From Nymphaea colorata (lineage: Eukaryota; Streptophyta; Magnoliopsida; Nymphaeales; Nymphaeaceae), in contig NC_045149.1 in NCBI RefSeq assembly GCF_008831285.2, positions 4,331,500 to 4,395,499 on the forward strand: a DNA stretch of 64,000 nucleotides, written 5' to 3'. The notes under the pieces are model-generated. The model saw only the letters and a list, made by a program, of their open reading frames with translations. It was not told the DNA's origin and made no database searches. The stretch's first letter is position 1. Each line of letters opens with the position of its first letter. Position numbers and translations under genes: made by a program. Of the stretch, positions 34,795 through 48,662 are shown piece after piece.

Positions 34795-35730
34795 TCAAAA
34801 TAATTTTTTTCTGTTTGGGTTGTTTTTAGTGGGGCTAAAAAGTCTATAGTGGATTATGTGGTAGTTTTCTTCTTCTTTTTTCAAAATGTTAAAATATATA
34901 TTTAGCATACTAAAAAGTATGTGAAAAGAAAAAGTTAGTTTTTGCCCATTCTGCTGCTTATTTTCATTTCTTTTGTCCCAAAGAACTTTTAGTTTGGTAC
35001 AGTATGATGCAATGGACATAGTATCTTGCTGTAGGTGGCATATGGCACTTTCGATTTGATAAATCTGGGAAGCAAGACTGTGTGAAGTGTTCTTCCAAAT
35101 CTTGCCCAACTTCTCTAGCATTAATTGAGTATATGATGAATGCTAAAATATCCTTAGTGACTAAATTCAAGATCCAAGACAGCACAAGATTGTTGAATCT
35201 AACCCACATACAGTGGTGTTAAGGTCACCCTTGTTTGGTTCTATAACTGAACCATCTATAAAACATATCTCATTTTTTGCCGAGAGAGCCATCACCATGG
35301 CTCTACTCCACATCCCATAATTTTCTCCATTAAAATTTTGAGACACCAAAGCATTTCCAGGATTATCAGAGTGATTAATATAAAAAAGGTAAGACAATAC
35401 TTTGGATGTATCGGCACCATTGATGTTGAGATCAACATCATCACCAGACTAACATCCATTGTTGATCTCCTTAGGTCAACATTCTGCCATTGAACTCATA
35501 GCTCTGATGCCATGTGAAATTTCTTCTTCATGGAAAATGCATAAAAGCAAAGAGAGACTAACCAGAAATGGCGAGTAAAACGTACTTCTTTCATTATGCA
35601 CTATGATATATATATAAAGAGGCACCACATTGTTTTACAACATTTATTTACAATGGACAAGAAAAAATTCCTTTCAGAAGAGAACACTTAACTAGGAAGG
35701 GGAAGTATCGCTGGAATTTGAATGTTGCAA
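34795..35730 (-). mobile_element. Ty1/copia 5' fragment: LTR and gag
   Basis: On the minus strand, an LTR of about 217 bp (about 35513-35729, with TTTATATATA as TATA box) is followed by the primer-binding site TGGCATCAGAGC (plus 35501-35512). A gag in several frames comes next: HSDNPGNALVSQNFNGENYG, WSRAMVMALSAKNE, LSWILNLVTKDI and YCTKLKVLWD. Frameshifts split the gag at least twice. Protease and pol are absent; the sequence ends near 34795 in unrelated DNA. Confidence 0.75.
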
Positions 35731-35929
35731 GAATTAGTCATTTGAAGTATATGCAACCTCTGGTACAATGTCAAGTATGGCAACTAATTTTAACAAAGGT
35801 TGCAAGTCTCTTTCTCTGTGGCAAATCCAAACTGAGGTATGTAAATGGAAAAGTTCAAGCACCTCCGAAAGAAGATCCTGCAAATGAAGAGTGAGAAGCC
35901 AATGATCGCCTGGTGATGGCATGACTTTT

Positions 35930-38900
35930 GAACTCTATGGAACCAACCATTGCATAAGGTTTTCTATTCATGGATTTTGCTCAAGAAATTTGGGATTCTC
36001 TACAAGACATCTATGATGAGACCCACAACTTAGTGAGAGTGTATCAAGTGCAGCAAGAGACTGCCCACTGTACAAAAGGTACTCGCCCCTGTCATCTTTA
36101 CTATGGAACTTTAAAGGGGATGTGGGATGAACTATCCCAACATTAACCTCTTATTACTACAGATATAGTTGTTCTATGCCAGAGAGCTAAAGAAAACAAA
36201 GTCTTGAAGGTCCTAGCAGCACTTAGTCAGGAGTTTGATACCATATGAAATCAAGTATTGATGTCCTATCCTCTCCCTTCCCTTAGTATGGTGCCTTCCA
36301 TGATTAAAATGGAGGAAACTAGACATAAGGTCATGGTGGATGCATCTAAGTGGTTTGTTGATCAAGAAAGCAACCAAGATAACATTGCGTTTAAAGTTTC
36401 TGAATCTTATCACAATCTATCTAAAACTATGATAAGAATAAGGGAACAAACATGAAAAAGAATCCTACCGCATCTGGTAGTCATCTAGATGCACATACTA
36501 CAAAAAACTGAGGCACATTAAAGATAACTGTTGGAATCTCCATGGCGAGATAGAAAGGAATTCAAGCTTGACAAAGCTACCCAAAGATGCAAAATAGCAT
36601 TTCAGAACTCGCCAAGCTCCTCCATCAAGTGACTCAGCAAACAAACCTAATGCTATTTGATGAACCTAAAACTGATGGAAAGGAGATTCAAGGTAAGAGC
36701 ACACTTGCTCGCACCACTTCATGTCATACTAACAGTTGGGTGCTCAATAGAGGAGCTACCCATCACATGACAGGCAATGCCCACCTTCTGAGCGAATTGC
36801 AATCTTGCATTTCCCCACCTGTCCAAGTGGCCGATGGCACCAAGACCTTAGTAACAGTTGTTGGTAAAACTAATTTAATGGATAAAGATCATATGAGCGA
36901 AGCATTACTTGTTCCAAAACTTGCTGCTAACCTACATTCAGTGAACAAGCTGACTAAGGAACTTAACTGCAAATGTCTAGTTTTCTAAAAATAAGGTGAC
37001 AGTTTAGGATCTCTGCTTTGAGGAAGATTGGTCAAGGAGAGCTACACAGAGGGCAGTATGCTATCAACATGAAACCACGACAAGCTTTCTCAAAAACAAT
37101 AATAAGGAAGAGGCATTCCTCTGGCATTGCTGCATGGGTCATCCCTTAAGCCGACCTCTCAAAGTGTGTTTCCAGATTTGCAGATGGAATCTATAGAATG
37201 TGAAGCATGCGAGTTAGCTAAGATGGCACAGTTACCATTTACAGAATCTAAAATAAGCAGTAAATGTTGCTTTGAACTGGTTCACTCAGACATGTGGGAC
37301 CAGCCCCCAAAACCTCACACCTTAGATATAGATACTTTGTTTTGTTCATAGATGACAAGTCACAGATGTCATGGCTATATTTTTACAAAGAAAAGTGAAG
37401 TTACTAGTTTCTTCAAATGATTCCATAAACTAATCCTCATTCAATTCAGTGTCCCTGTAAAATTTTAAGATTAGACAATGGTGGAGAATACCTTGATTCA
37501 AAACTTCAATAATACTTAGCTGAACATGTTATATTGCATCAAACTACATGCACTACAATGCCACAACAAAATGGCACGTGTGAGTGGAAGAAAAGGCATC
37601 TACTTAAAAATGCCAAAGATCTCATGTTTCATATGAAAGCTCCCCCTCAATTCTAGCAAGAAATTGTGTCAAACACTTGTCACTTGATAAGTTGAACACC
37701 AAGTAAAAAACTTTACAATCAAGCTCCCTTTGAAATAGTCTATAACAGGAAACCTTCATTAAATCATCTACGGATGTTCGGTTGTACAAGTTATGTTCTA
37801 CTTGAATATAAACGTAGTAAGTTGGGAAAGTGAGTCATCAAGTATGTGTTCCTAGGATATTCCCCAACTAGAAAAGGATATAAGTGCTTCGATGTAGACA
37901 ATAAAAAAATTTATTTCTCTCGAGATGTAAAATTTATTAAAAATAGACCACTGCTAACACTGAGCATAAATGCTGCCTCTATCTATCATTCAAATCACAC
38001 TGAATTTAACTCAAATCCACCTGAAATCTCTCAGCCAACTCAACTTGATCTTGATGGAGAAAACAACATACCATAACCTCTTGTGCGTAGATCGTCTAGA
38101 ACAGTCAGACTATTGACAAGACTTAGTGACTCCTACACTAATGCTATCCATCCAATTAATGACAAAGAATCCAACATATCTCCCAAGTATGCATCATAAC
38201 TTGCTCAAGTTTATTCCAACACAGAGCCTTGAAGTTTTGATTAATCCATTTTCAAACCTAAATGGAGGAAGACGATAGTTGATGAGTTAAAGGCATTGAA
38301 CAAAATTAGAACATATTGTTTCCTTATCAAATTGAAGGAGAAGCATTAGATGTTGATGGATATTCAAAAATAAATATAACAATGGTGCAGAAATCCAATG
38401 CCACAGGGAAAGACTTGACAATTCGACTTCTTCTAGCTGTAGTTGCTATCAAAAATTGAAAATTGCATCAACTAGATATCAAGAATGTGTTTCTTCATGG
38501 TGACCTGAATAAGAAATTTACATGGATATACTCCAGGGTTGCAATTCAAGGTTGTTCATAATGTCGTTTGTAAGTTAAAGAAATCACTATGTGGACTGAA
38601 ACAATCCCTGAGAGCTTGGTTGGAAAAGTTGAGTGGAAAATTGATTGAGATGGGTTTTAAGTGAAGTAGTTCAGATCACTCATTGTTCATTCATATGAAA
38701 GATAAGAAAATGACTGTTGTGGAACTGTATGTAGACAACATAGTGATCACCAATGATGTGCAGTTCATCAATAAAACAAAAGAAAAATTAGGCAGATCCT
38801 ATGAGATTAAAGACCTTGCAGCTTTGTGGTACTTCCTTGGTTCAGAAGTAGCTCATTCACTCAAAGGACTCTTCATCCGTCAAAGGAAATACTTGTCGGA

Positions 38901-39625
38901 CCTACTGCATGAAACTGACATGATGAATGCAAAAGAAGTGTCCACACCTATGGAATCTAATGTGAAACTTACAAAAGAGGATGGTGATCTTGTTGAGAAT
39001 GTCAGTAGTTATTAAAGATTAATCAATAGAGTAATCTACCTCACCATCACAAGGCCTAACATACAATAACCAGTGAGTCAACTTAGCCAATATATGCATG
39101 AGCCTAACATACAATAACCAGTGAGTCAACTTAGACAATCTAACTGATGCATAATAGAGTGCTCATATATTTAAGGGGGTTAGTGAACAAAGGACTGTTT
39201 ATGAGGAGAGATCAAAAATCAGGAATAATTGGGTATGCTGACTCAAACTGGGCATGAGATCCTTTAGATCGTAGGTCAGTCACATGCTACTGTTGTTTTG
39301 TGGGAAACAACTTGGTTTCTTAAAAAAGTAAGAAGCAGTATGTAGTGGCTCGCTCAAGCATAGAAGCCGAGTACCATGCGATAGCATTGGCAGCATCTAA
39401 ACTAACATGAATAAAATACATCTTGAATGATCTAAAAATCAAGCACAGTGATGCCATGGTACTTCGGTGTGTCAATAAAGCAACGATGTACATAAGCACT
39501 AATCTAGTTTTTCATGAATGTACAAAGCATATAGAATTGGATTGCCACTTCATTAGAGAGAAAGTTCAAGAAGGAAAAATTCGAACAATGCATGCAAAGA
39601 GTAGCGTATGCTGCACATCATCCAC
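35930..39625 (+). mobile_element. Degenerate Ty1/copia element without LTRs
   Basis: A decayed polyprotein in the expected order. Gag (EIWDSLQDIYDETHNLVRVY; LYYGTLKGMWDEL) 35960-36240. Protease WVLNRGATHHMT near 36737, with catalytic Asp changed to Asn. Integrase pieces (CCMGHPLS; CEACELAKMAQLPF; FLGYSPTRKGYKCFD) 37110-37900. RT 38260-39020, with YVDN (38728-38739) instead of YVDD. RNase H (RSSIEAEYHAIALAASKL; HIELDCHFIREKVQ) to about 39600. Stops and frameshifts are frequent. Neither LTR was found. This is an old copy. Confidence 0.82.
39054..39149. repeat. 48-bp tandem duplication in copia pol
   Basis: GCCTAACATACAATAACCAG at 39054 recurs at 39102. The duplicated copies differ by one base over the first 33. 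Confidence 0.85.
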
Positions 39626-41628
39626 ATATGCCACACTTCTCATCATGGGCATATCATGTGCTAGAGTCTATGTGGGGACATGCGGACCCACAAAGGCATG
39701 GTACCCCTTCATCTCACTTTCATGATGATTATATGTATGAAGACGGATGTTTTTGATCATGACATGCCCGATCCCTATGAGCCAACCCTATCACCCTAGT
39801 GGCTGCCATAGGAGAGACCCCCACCTTTATCACTTGTCAAGATAGAGTTCTAAATTTGATGGTGTTCCAAACGTGGATCTTTAAAGCTGAGCTGTTCCTA
39901 CCTTGCACTTTGAGGAAAGATCACGAGATGGTAGCAATTGTGGTAGCAATTGTACTATAGCAGCATTCCACATTGTGACACGGATGATCTGGTATGGGAG
40001 ATGATAGACTAATTAAGAGAACCTTATTACAATTGTTGGTGAGATCCCACCCTAGATCCTTGATGACTCCAGGAAGACATTCATATTGAAGTCTTGGCTG
40101 CACAACCAATCACCATTAAAGAGTGTTTCATGCTGGTCAGGCTTGCCAACAAAAAGACCCATAAGTTGTTATCATTCAAGTGAAATGTATGTGAAGACTC
40201 ATTCGAACAAGGCCAATTCATCCAAACCATTCCATAAGCCCGATTCCAAACCTGAAAACAAGCAAGTATATGAACCATCCAGCTCTTCCCGCGCTGGCTA
40301 GACTATATCTCTAGGCAACAAAAGGAAGAACAACAGGAAAAAGGCCTTTGATATAATTGTAACGAGAAGTGGTTCCAAGGACACAAATGTAAAAACTATG
40401 TGGGTCTACATCATCAGAGAGGGCGACTCTAAGTGAGATGAGTCTAGTGAAGAAGAGTCCTTTGATGAGGAAATAGAGGACATAACACAAGGAGAAGGTA
40501 ACAAGTTGGTTGTGACGTACCATACTTTAGCAGTAACAAACACACCCAACTCCATGAGGGTAAGAGGAAAAATAGCTCTCAAAAAGTAGATGTCCTGATA
40601 GACACCAGCTTCAGTCACATTTTCATACATGTCAATATGATGAAGGAGATCGACCAGCCCACTCATGGCCATCCTCAGTTTGATATGGTTGTTGAAGATT
40701 GCAACTCCAAAAGGCCAACTTCAAGGTGAATCTCTCATTTTGCTGATAAAAGAAGTTGATGCCATGTTAAGTATGGATCAACATAGGACCTTCGGCAAGC
40801 TAAACTAGGATTTTTCGAAAATATCCATGACCTACCCCTACAAAGGAATCATGACAGGCCTAAAATCCCATGTTTTAAACTCTCATATAGAGCCTAATAA
40901 GGCTATGAAACTGTTGCAGGCTAAAGGAGAGGGTTGCATAATTATAGAGGATTCCAATGAAAGAATAGAAAAAACCAGTCCCTTAGGATTTGCAAATCAT
41001 TCTGACCAGTTTGAGGCTGTTTTATCTAAGCCCAAGAGTCTTCCTCCCCAACGTATCCAGATCACAACATTATCCTCTAAGAGGGAACCAAGCAAAGTTA
41101 CCTATGTCCTTACTACTATGTCCATATAAAAAAAAAAATAAAATTAAGCATCTAGTATAGAGATGCTAAAAAATGGAATCATTCGTACCTCTTGGAGTCC
41201 ATTTTCATTCATGATCCTTCTAATCAAGAAAAAGGGCCACTCTTGGAAGCTTTGTGTTGACTATTGTACTCTCAATGACATAACCATTAAAGATAAACAT
41301 TTTAGTTTTGTCATTAAAGAGCTTCTTGACAAGTTGTTGGAGCTAGTTTGTTCACAAAGTTTGACCTTTATTTAAGATACCACCAGATTAGGATGGCCAG
41401 ACAAGACATTGAGAATACAACCTTTAGGAGCCATGACAATCACTATGAGTTCCTTGTCATGCCCTTTTGTCCAACCAATGCTTCTACCACCTTCTAGCGT
41501 ATTATGTTTGATGCCTTCCAACCCCACCTACATCAGTCTGTCCTTGTCTTCTTTGATGACATCCGAATCTGTTCCAAGATGCGGAATGTTCATCTATACC
41601 ATGTTTAGGTCGTGTTGTCAACCCAAGT
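39626..41628 (+). pseudogene. Ty3/gypsy gag-protease-RT fragment
   Basis: A different lineage from the Tat element at the left end. A zinc knuckle, YNCNEKWFQGHKCK (about 40355-40396), is preceded by TGA where the first Cys would be. A retropepsin remnant, VDVLIDTSFSHIFI, lies at 40586-40627 (DTGA changed to DTSF). The RT has EMLKNGIIRTSWSPFSF, WKLCVDYCTLND (41245-41280) and FFDDIRICSK (about 41551-41580). The RT stops about 15 residues after FDD, where LTR-like sequence begins at 41629. No RNase H or integrase follows. The upstream 39626-40080 has no clear domain. Confidence 0.75.
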
Positions 41629-43397
41629 GTTAACACTCTAAATTTTTCCATTTGGTCGCTGAAGGCAATTCCAAAACATATACGAGGGATTTCATACAAA
41701 TGATTGTGAAAATATTTAATTTCAAGCTGAATTTTAAAACTCAATTTAGGTTTGAATAATGAATTTAACTCGTAACACAAATCCCAATGTAAGATTATGA
41801 ACCCAAATCTCATTCCAATGTATAATAATACTAGATCCAAGTTAGGGTTTGCAACCCAAATCCATTTGCAATTGTCATTTAGAATCCAAATCCGGATTAC
41901 AAATCCAAAACTGAAATCTGGATTACGAATCCAAAGCTAGATCCAACTATAAATCCAAAATGTCATGTGGGACCCACATCTGGGCCTCACATGGCTTAGT
42001 GGCCGAGAATCACCAAAAGGTGGCACCAAACCTAATAGGCTCAGTCAAACTTGAACCAAATGAGACCAATGAGGACAGGTCAAACCTATCAATCAATCTG
42101 GTCAGGGCCAAAATAGTCCTCAACTAAATCCTAATTAGCTTTGCCTAAGCTTAGACTAATCACAATTCAAATTGAACTTAGCAAAAACATAATTCAATGT
42201 TGTCTAAATGTCAAAATCATCAAAATTTGTCGAATTCAGTCGAAGAGAGAGCATGAATTGGACGTTGACCATGGTAAAACTATCCAGTCAATTCAATTTC
42301 TGGACAAGATTTTTAGGACAAAATTGTCATTCTCAAACAAGTACAATAGATAAAACCATGATTCTGGATAACATTCTTTTCAGGAATATTCATCTTCATT
42401 GTCTTATGGTTCATTTTGTATGGTGAATGCATGCAAAGTTGGTTATGTTCATATTGTATATTATGCACAAGCTACTTATTTTCTTCTAATAAAGTTTGGT
42501 GAGCATGCATGCTCGAACCGACATTTTGTTCTTGTACTTTTTCTTTTTATATTGCCTTTTGTTTCTTAAAACCATTTTTTTACAACAGATCTGCTTCAAA
42601 TGTAGAACACATATTCTTTTTTTAGAATCTTGTATATTTGAATCAAGACCACCTAGCCTTGCATACATATTTCAAAAATCATATGCATTCATGTCACTCT
42701 CGAACTATATTCATATCTTACATATTCAAGCCACATTTGGCACTAACTCTTATTTTACGTTTGTCCCCACAACACAAATATCTTATTGTCAGCATCTTGC
42801 TTCATTTCCCTTACATGTTAATTCATCAACAATGTTCAGAGTTCCATCATCTCATTTGCCTTAACATTAGCATATGTTACCTCATTTCTATCATCTATTA
42901 ATTCACTATCTATATTCACACTCACCATCATTTTATTTTCCTTAACCTTCACGTCTGTTGTACTTGAACTTGCACTTGCCAACATACTTAACTTTCCTTG
43001 CCACATTTGAACTTATAGAGCTGAAACTTGGATCCGTAATTTGAATACCTGCACAACATAGAATTGATGAATTTTATAGCTCATGTACACAAGAGCAGCA
43101 AATATTCTACAAAGTCTACCAAATGTGACACAATTATGAGATTAAATGCAACATGGAATCTCCATATTAGCTCACCTTAGATCACAAGCAATCTAGCATC
43201 AATTAAAAGTGTTCCCATGTATGAACAATGTGCAGAAGCCAAATATCCTATAGTATCAAGCAAAACACAGATTAATTATCACAAGGACCTTGTACACAAG
43301 GATTTGCCTATGTAAGATAAACTCAATTGTACTAATTATGTATGATCTTCTACCTAAGTACATATAAATGGTCATGGCCAAGATAACTTTTGTTCCT
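41629..43397 (+). mobile_element. LTR-like copy of the TGTTAACAC family
   Basis: Starts TGTTAACACTCTAAATTTTT. It shares with the LTR at 4579 the sequence around GAATTTAACTCGTAACACAAATCCCAATG and the palindromic GTGGGACCCAC block (41965-41985). No attached coding sequence follows. It is probably a solo or fragmentary LTR; the end is set by the next LTR-like start. Confidence 0.6.
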
Positions 43398-46090
43398 CCG
43401 TAATCACCCCAATTTTTTCAAAAATCTATATTCAACAATTTTTTTCACATTTCATCACGAATTTACAACAAATTCCAATAATTTTTTGCCCTCAAACAGT
43501 TAAATTTCTCCTTATTCTCATCAATTTCTTCTTTGATTTGTCTCTCAACTCTATCGAGATTCATTTTGATCTAATTTTGGACTTGGACCTAAGGTCAGCC
43601 ACAATTTACACTTATTTCATAATTTAGATCCAAATTCAGATCTAGTCCTAAGACTTATATAAAAACCAATTCCAAGCTTTAGATTTAAAACTGAGCCCTC
43701 AATTCAAATTTGGATCCAAATCTAAAATCTAGATTCAAATAGATCCATAAGTGTAGACCCATATCCAAGTTTCAGCTCTAGATTGATGGAGACTAATCCT
43801 AATCCAGATCCAAATCCCATCTCCATATCGAAATTAGATCTCTAAATCCAAATCCAAATAAAGAACCTAGTTTTAAATCCAAAGCATATTCCTAGAACCA
43901 AATATTGATCCAAATACCAGCTCTAGATCTAAAACGTATCCCTAAATATAGTTCCAGATCCAGATTCCTACTTAAAGTCCAAAATTTAGAGTTATACAAA
44001 ACTAGATTCAAAACAAGCTTTCACATCTAAAACTAGATCCAAACCTAATTTCATATTTGTACATAGATCCAAATCCCAATTTTGGAAATCCAACTTTGAG
44101 CCCTGTGTCCATTTCCATATCCAAATCCATATTCGAGATCCAAATTTATTGTTTGTACCCATTTCCGACATCAAAATTATAAATTTGACCTTCTCCAGTA
44201 TTTGGATTTGGCTTCAAATCCAAATCCAAGTCCATGATCTAGACCCTTCACATACCCAAGGATCGAGGCATCATGGTTATTTTCTAAAATACCCTTGATT
44301 TCTTATTGAAAATTCTCAAAATACCCTTAAGATTTTGAAGAATCCTTGAATTTCTCAAAATGCCCTTGACTTTCTCGAAATATCTTTAATTTTTCAAAAA
44401 CATTTTTTGTAAATGTTCCCAAAATGCCTCTTTTAACTTAATGTTGGGCCCATAGCCAACTTGGCATGCTGACTTGGCCGTCAGACCGTACCGGCCTAGT
44501 CAGGCCATACCTAGCATGGCCATGACTAACTAGGTCGTGTGCTGGCCAGCCAGGTCCTACAACGTCTGGCCAGACGATGTGCTGGCCTCATTGGTGGGGC
44601 CAGCGCTGACCGTGCATAATGTTTTAGTTATGCCACTCGACCAAGCGAGGCACTATCAAACCCTCAGTCAACCCGATTTTAAATAGATTTGACTTTATTA
44701 GTGTTATTAAGTTTAATTATGACTAGATAATAGATAATTACACTTAAAAAAGATGATATTGCCCTTAAGCCTCCTTCATCTATAAATACTCATAATTTGC
44801 CTCCCCTAACACATTGACAACCTCATGGAGCCTTCCCTCTCCTCTTCTAGTTTTCCTCTTCTCTTCAACTTTTATTTTTCTCTTCCACTTTCTTAGCTTA
44901 GTTATCTTCATTTTTAAGTTCGAGCCTTCATCTCTAGCAAGAGAAGAGCACGTGGAGGCCTGAATGCATCCCTTGTCCATTGGATCTGCTATTAATGATC
45001 CCTCTTTGCTTGGAAGAACCTTGTCTCTTTTTGAACTTTTCTCTTCAAGGTATGTAGATCCTATCTTTTTTTAGATTTTTCTTTTCTTTGTTTCTATGGT
45101 AAGCCGATAAAGATCTTAAAGTATCTTTGAAGCTAATAATACTCCTTGGAGCTCTAGGAGCATAGCTAAAGTAAGCACTCCCCTCATTTTTATTGTTGAC
45201 AAGATCTTTCTCCCACTCTTTTTAACCCATCTCTCTATTCTTAGTTTGATGCTTCTCATCTTTTAACTCATTTATCTCTTTTTATATCGTTTTTTCTCTC
45301 AAGTTTTTAACTTATCTTTGTTTCTCTCACTTTTAACTTTTCTCTCTCCCATCTGAACTTCTCTCTCGCTCATTTTTCGTCTCTCATTTTGCTTCTCTCC
45401 CTTTTCGTCTCTTTTTTAACCTTTTTTTTCTCTTTTTAACATATTTTCTCCCTCCTCTAAAAACCCTCTCTCTCTCTCTCTCTCTCTCTTTTTAAATACC
45501 TCTTCTCATATCTCTTCATTTCATTTTTTATCTTCTTACTTCATACCTCTTTTCTCCTTTTTGTATCTATCTCTCTTCAATTTTTCTTTCTTTTTAATCT
45601 TTTTTATTAATCTCTCCATTTCATTTCACTCACTTTTTCATCTCCCTTTCTCTTTTATTAAACTCTCTCTTTTAACTCTCTCACACTCTCTTTTTATTCA
45701 TCTTTTTCTCTCTTGCTTTTATTAATTTCTCTTTTAACTCTCTCCCTCTCCCTCTCTTTTATTTGTTTCATTCTCTCTTTCTTTTATTAGTCTCTCTTTG
45801 TCAGTCTCTCTATCTTCCCTTCACTTCTTTCTATCTCTCATACTGTCTATTTATTTCTCTCTATCTTGATGGCTTGATGGCTTGTGGATGTGTATTACGA
45901 TGGTGAAGACTTGAGTGTTGGATTTTCTTTCTTATTTTAATTGTTTTGGAGGTTGGGACATATCCAACCCAAGATACACTAAATACACTTGATGTACATG
46001 TTTATTTTTATGAACATATCATTTTCAATTGTTCAAATTGCAAATCCATCATCAACCCTTTTGCAATCATTCATTTCTTTCTATCCTCTT
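43398..46090 (+). mobile_element. LTR-like sequence, left part (split by copia)
   Basis: Starts GTAATCACCCCAATTTTTTC, close to the starts at 4579, 13952 and 41629. It is followed by about 800 bp of AATCCAAAT-type repeats and a TATA-like CTATAAATACTC (44780-44791). 45200-45870 is a 650-bp pyrimidine-rich (CTTTTTCTCTC) tract. The sequence is cut by a copia element at 46091 and appears to resume at 51335. Confidence 0.5.
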
Positions 46091-46288
46091 AGTTGCAGCC
46101 GCCAGACTTAGAGAGAGAACCGTTAATTCATTTACTAACCCTAATCTCCATAATAAAGAGATTAAGCCTGAGGTAGAGACTTACAAATTACATCAACAAA
46201 AAATAGATGAATGTTTAAAGAGAACTCCTAGCTATTAAATATTGTAAAGAACCACCAAGAAACTTAAAGTATTCTAATTCAACCCCCC

Positions 46289-47254
46289 TCAAGTTGGAGC
46301 ATACATATTAATCATGCTCAGCTTGTCACAACATCTAAAGAAATCATCAATAGGAAGAGCTTTGGTAAAGACATTTGCAGCTTGATCTTCTGATGGTACA
46401 TGAATAGTGGTTATGGTTCCTCCTTGAACAAGATTCCAAATGAAATGGTAGTCCAGTCCAATATGTTTAGTTCTCTCATGCAAAACTGGATTGTTTGCAA
46501 TTGTAGCTGCTCGATTGTTACAATACATCTTCATGGGAAGAGAAATCAATACACTTAGGCTAAATAGCATGGATTTAACCCAAGTCATTTCAGTGGCAGT
46601 TTGAGCCATAACCCTGTATTCAGGTTCCACACTAGATCTTGACACCACAACTTGCTTTTTGCTTTTCCAAGATATAAGGTTGGCTCCCACAAATACACAG
46701 AATCCTGTGGTAGGTTTCCTGTCTTTGAATGAGCAAGCATAATCAGCATCACTATAGGCTTCTACTTCCAAGGTCTTTTTTGTGAATAAAAGTCCTTTGC
46801 CTAGAGACGATGGCAAATATTTAACAACCATTAAAGTTGCATCCCAATAAACTTTCCTGTGTTTTTTCATACATTGGCTTAGTTTTTCCACTTCAAAGCT
46901 AATCTCTGATATGGTCACAATAACATAGAGGAGCTTCAAAATAAGAGATCTGTATGATCGAGAATCCATTAATTCTGATCGGTCATCATGAAGATGTATG
47001 CATGGATTCATAGGTAGATTGGCTGGTTCAGCTCCTAGCATCCTGGTGTCTTGCAATGAATCAAGAACATACTTTTGTTGAGATAGAACTACACCTTTCC
47101 TGTTGCGATCAACCTCTATTCCCAAGAAATGTCGTATTTGACCAAGATCTTTTGTCACAAAGTGTTTTTGAAGAAACAATTTTGGATCAAAAATTTCTTG
47201 ATCTGAGTCACCTATCATGATAATATCATCAACATAAACTACTAGAATGGTCAT
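46289..47254 (-). pseudogene. copia RT C-terminal part and RNase H
   Basis: A 321-codon open frame: VVYVDDIIMIGD (catalytic YVDD intact), LGQIRHFLGIEVDRN, VLSQQKYVLDSL, then RNase H with AYSDADYACSFKDRKPTTGF, SSVEPEYRVMAQTATEM and HIGLDYHFIWNLVQGGTI. The upstream RT half (47255-47900) is scrambled by stops and frame changes. The frame ends at the polypurine tract. Confidence 0.85.
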
Positions 47255-48037
47255 ACCCCTGAAATTCTTCTTTACAGAGAATGATCAAGAGGGGATCTCA
47301 TAAAGCCAGACTTTAAGACTACCTTTGAGAACTTATGAAACTACGCACGAGGACTCTGCTTGAGTCCATAAATTGCCTTCTTCAGTTTTCACACTTTTCC
47401 ACACTCCCTCTCTCGTAATCCTGGTGGTTGTTGCATGTAGACAGTCTTATCGAGATCACCATAAAAAAAGACATTTTTGACATCAAGTTGATAAATATGT
47501 TAGTCATAGTGTACAACCATAGAGATGATAAGACGAATGGTTCTCAACCAGCCAAGAGGAAAAAAGGTCTCAAAGAAATCAACAAAGTAAGTTTACATGT
47601 ATCCCTTGGCAACTAACCGAACTTTGTATCTTTCCAATGAACCATCATAATTGTACTGTGAATACCAACTTAAAGCCAACAATGTCACAATCAGGAGGAA
47701 CGAGATATCAAGTGTCTCGCTGAATTAATGCATCCATCTCATCTTGTATAGCTTGTCTCCACTGGGTATCTAATAAAGCATGTTGGTGACAAGTAGGAAC
47801 TGCATGGATAGTCAGAGCTTGAATAAACTATTGTATACTTTTACCAACACCGTTAGTAGAAACAGAATGAGATATAAGATGAAGAGTAAATTGTCGCTTG
47901 CCTTTACTCACCTCATATGTACTTACCTCCTGAGAAGAGTTTGGGGAAGGATCATGAGAAAGGTCTTGTCAACGTGTGTAGACTAGTGGGGATCACGAAG
48001 CTTGGAAACCACAGAAGGAGAATTACTAGAAGGAGCC

Positions 48038-48660
48038 TCACATGGGAATGACTCCAATGGGATGAATAGGTAGTGGGTCAAATGATTGTGGCATATCAGT
48101 AGAAGTAGGAGTGAGACTATAATAAGGCTGAAACTCAAAGAATGTGACATCCGCAGTAATATACTCCTTTTGACTCAATGAGTCAAAGCATTTGTAACCT
48201 TTATGATTTCTGGAGTAGCCAATAAAGATACGTTTAATTGTTTGAGTAGCCAATTTATCACATGTGGGTCCAAGGACGTGAACAAAGCATGTGCAACCAA
48301 ATACTTTGGGAGCCATTGGAAACAAAGGTCGTTGTGGGTGCACAAGTTTAGTGGGAACATGGTTGTCAATGGAAGATGAGGGTAAACGGTTGGTCAAGTA
48401 ACAGACAGTGAGGATAGCATCTCCCAAAAAATAAGTAGGTAAATGAGTACGAAGCATTAGGAAACGCACCACATTTAAAAGTTGGCTATGTTTTTGCTCA
48501 CCTACTCTATTTTGTTGGGAGGTATGGGGACAAGTAAATTGAGGGGAAATGTCATTATTATAGTCAAATTTCATTAAGGTAGATGCCTTGAACTCAAGAG
48601 CGTTATCAGTGTGAATGTTTTTAGCAAAAATACCAGACTGAACTGGGTCTTTATTTCAAC
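48038..48660 (-). pseudogene. copia integrase fragment
   Basis: Encodes the second half of the core and the C-terminal block: CPHTSQQNRVGEQKHSQLLN, FLGDAILTVCYLTNRLPSS, FGCTCFVHVLGPTCDKL and FIGYSRNHKGYKCFD. At 48658 it joins directly to gag/leader repeat sequence, so protease, the zinc finger and the first catalytic Asp region have been deleted. Confidence 0.82.
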
Positions 48661-48662
48661 TT

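Noticed and set aside
35734-35922. 62-codon minus ORF between two copia pieces
   Set aside because: No recognisable domain; short, and located in junction sequence between fragments.
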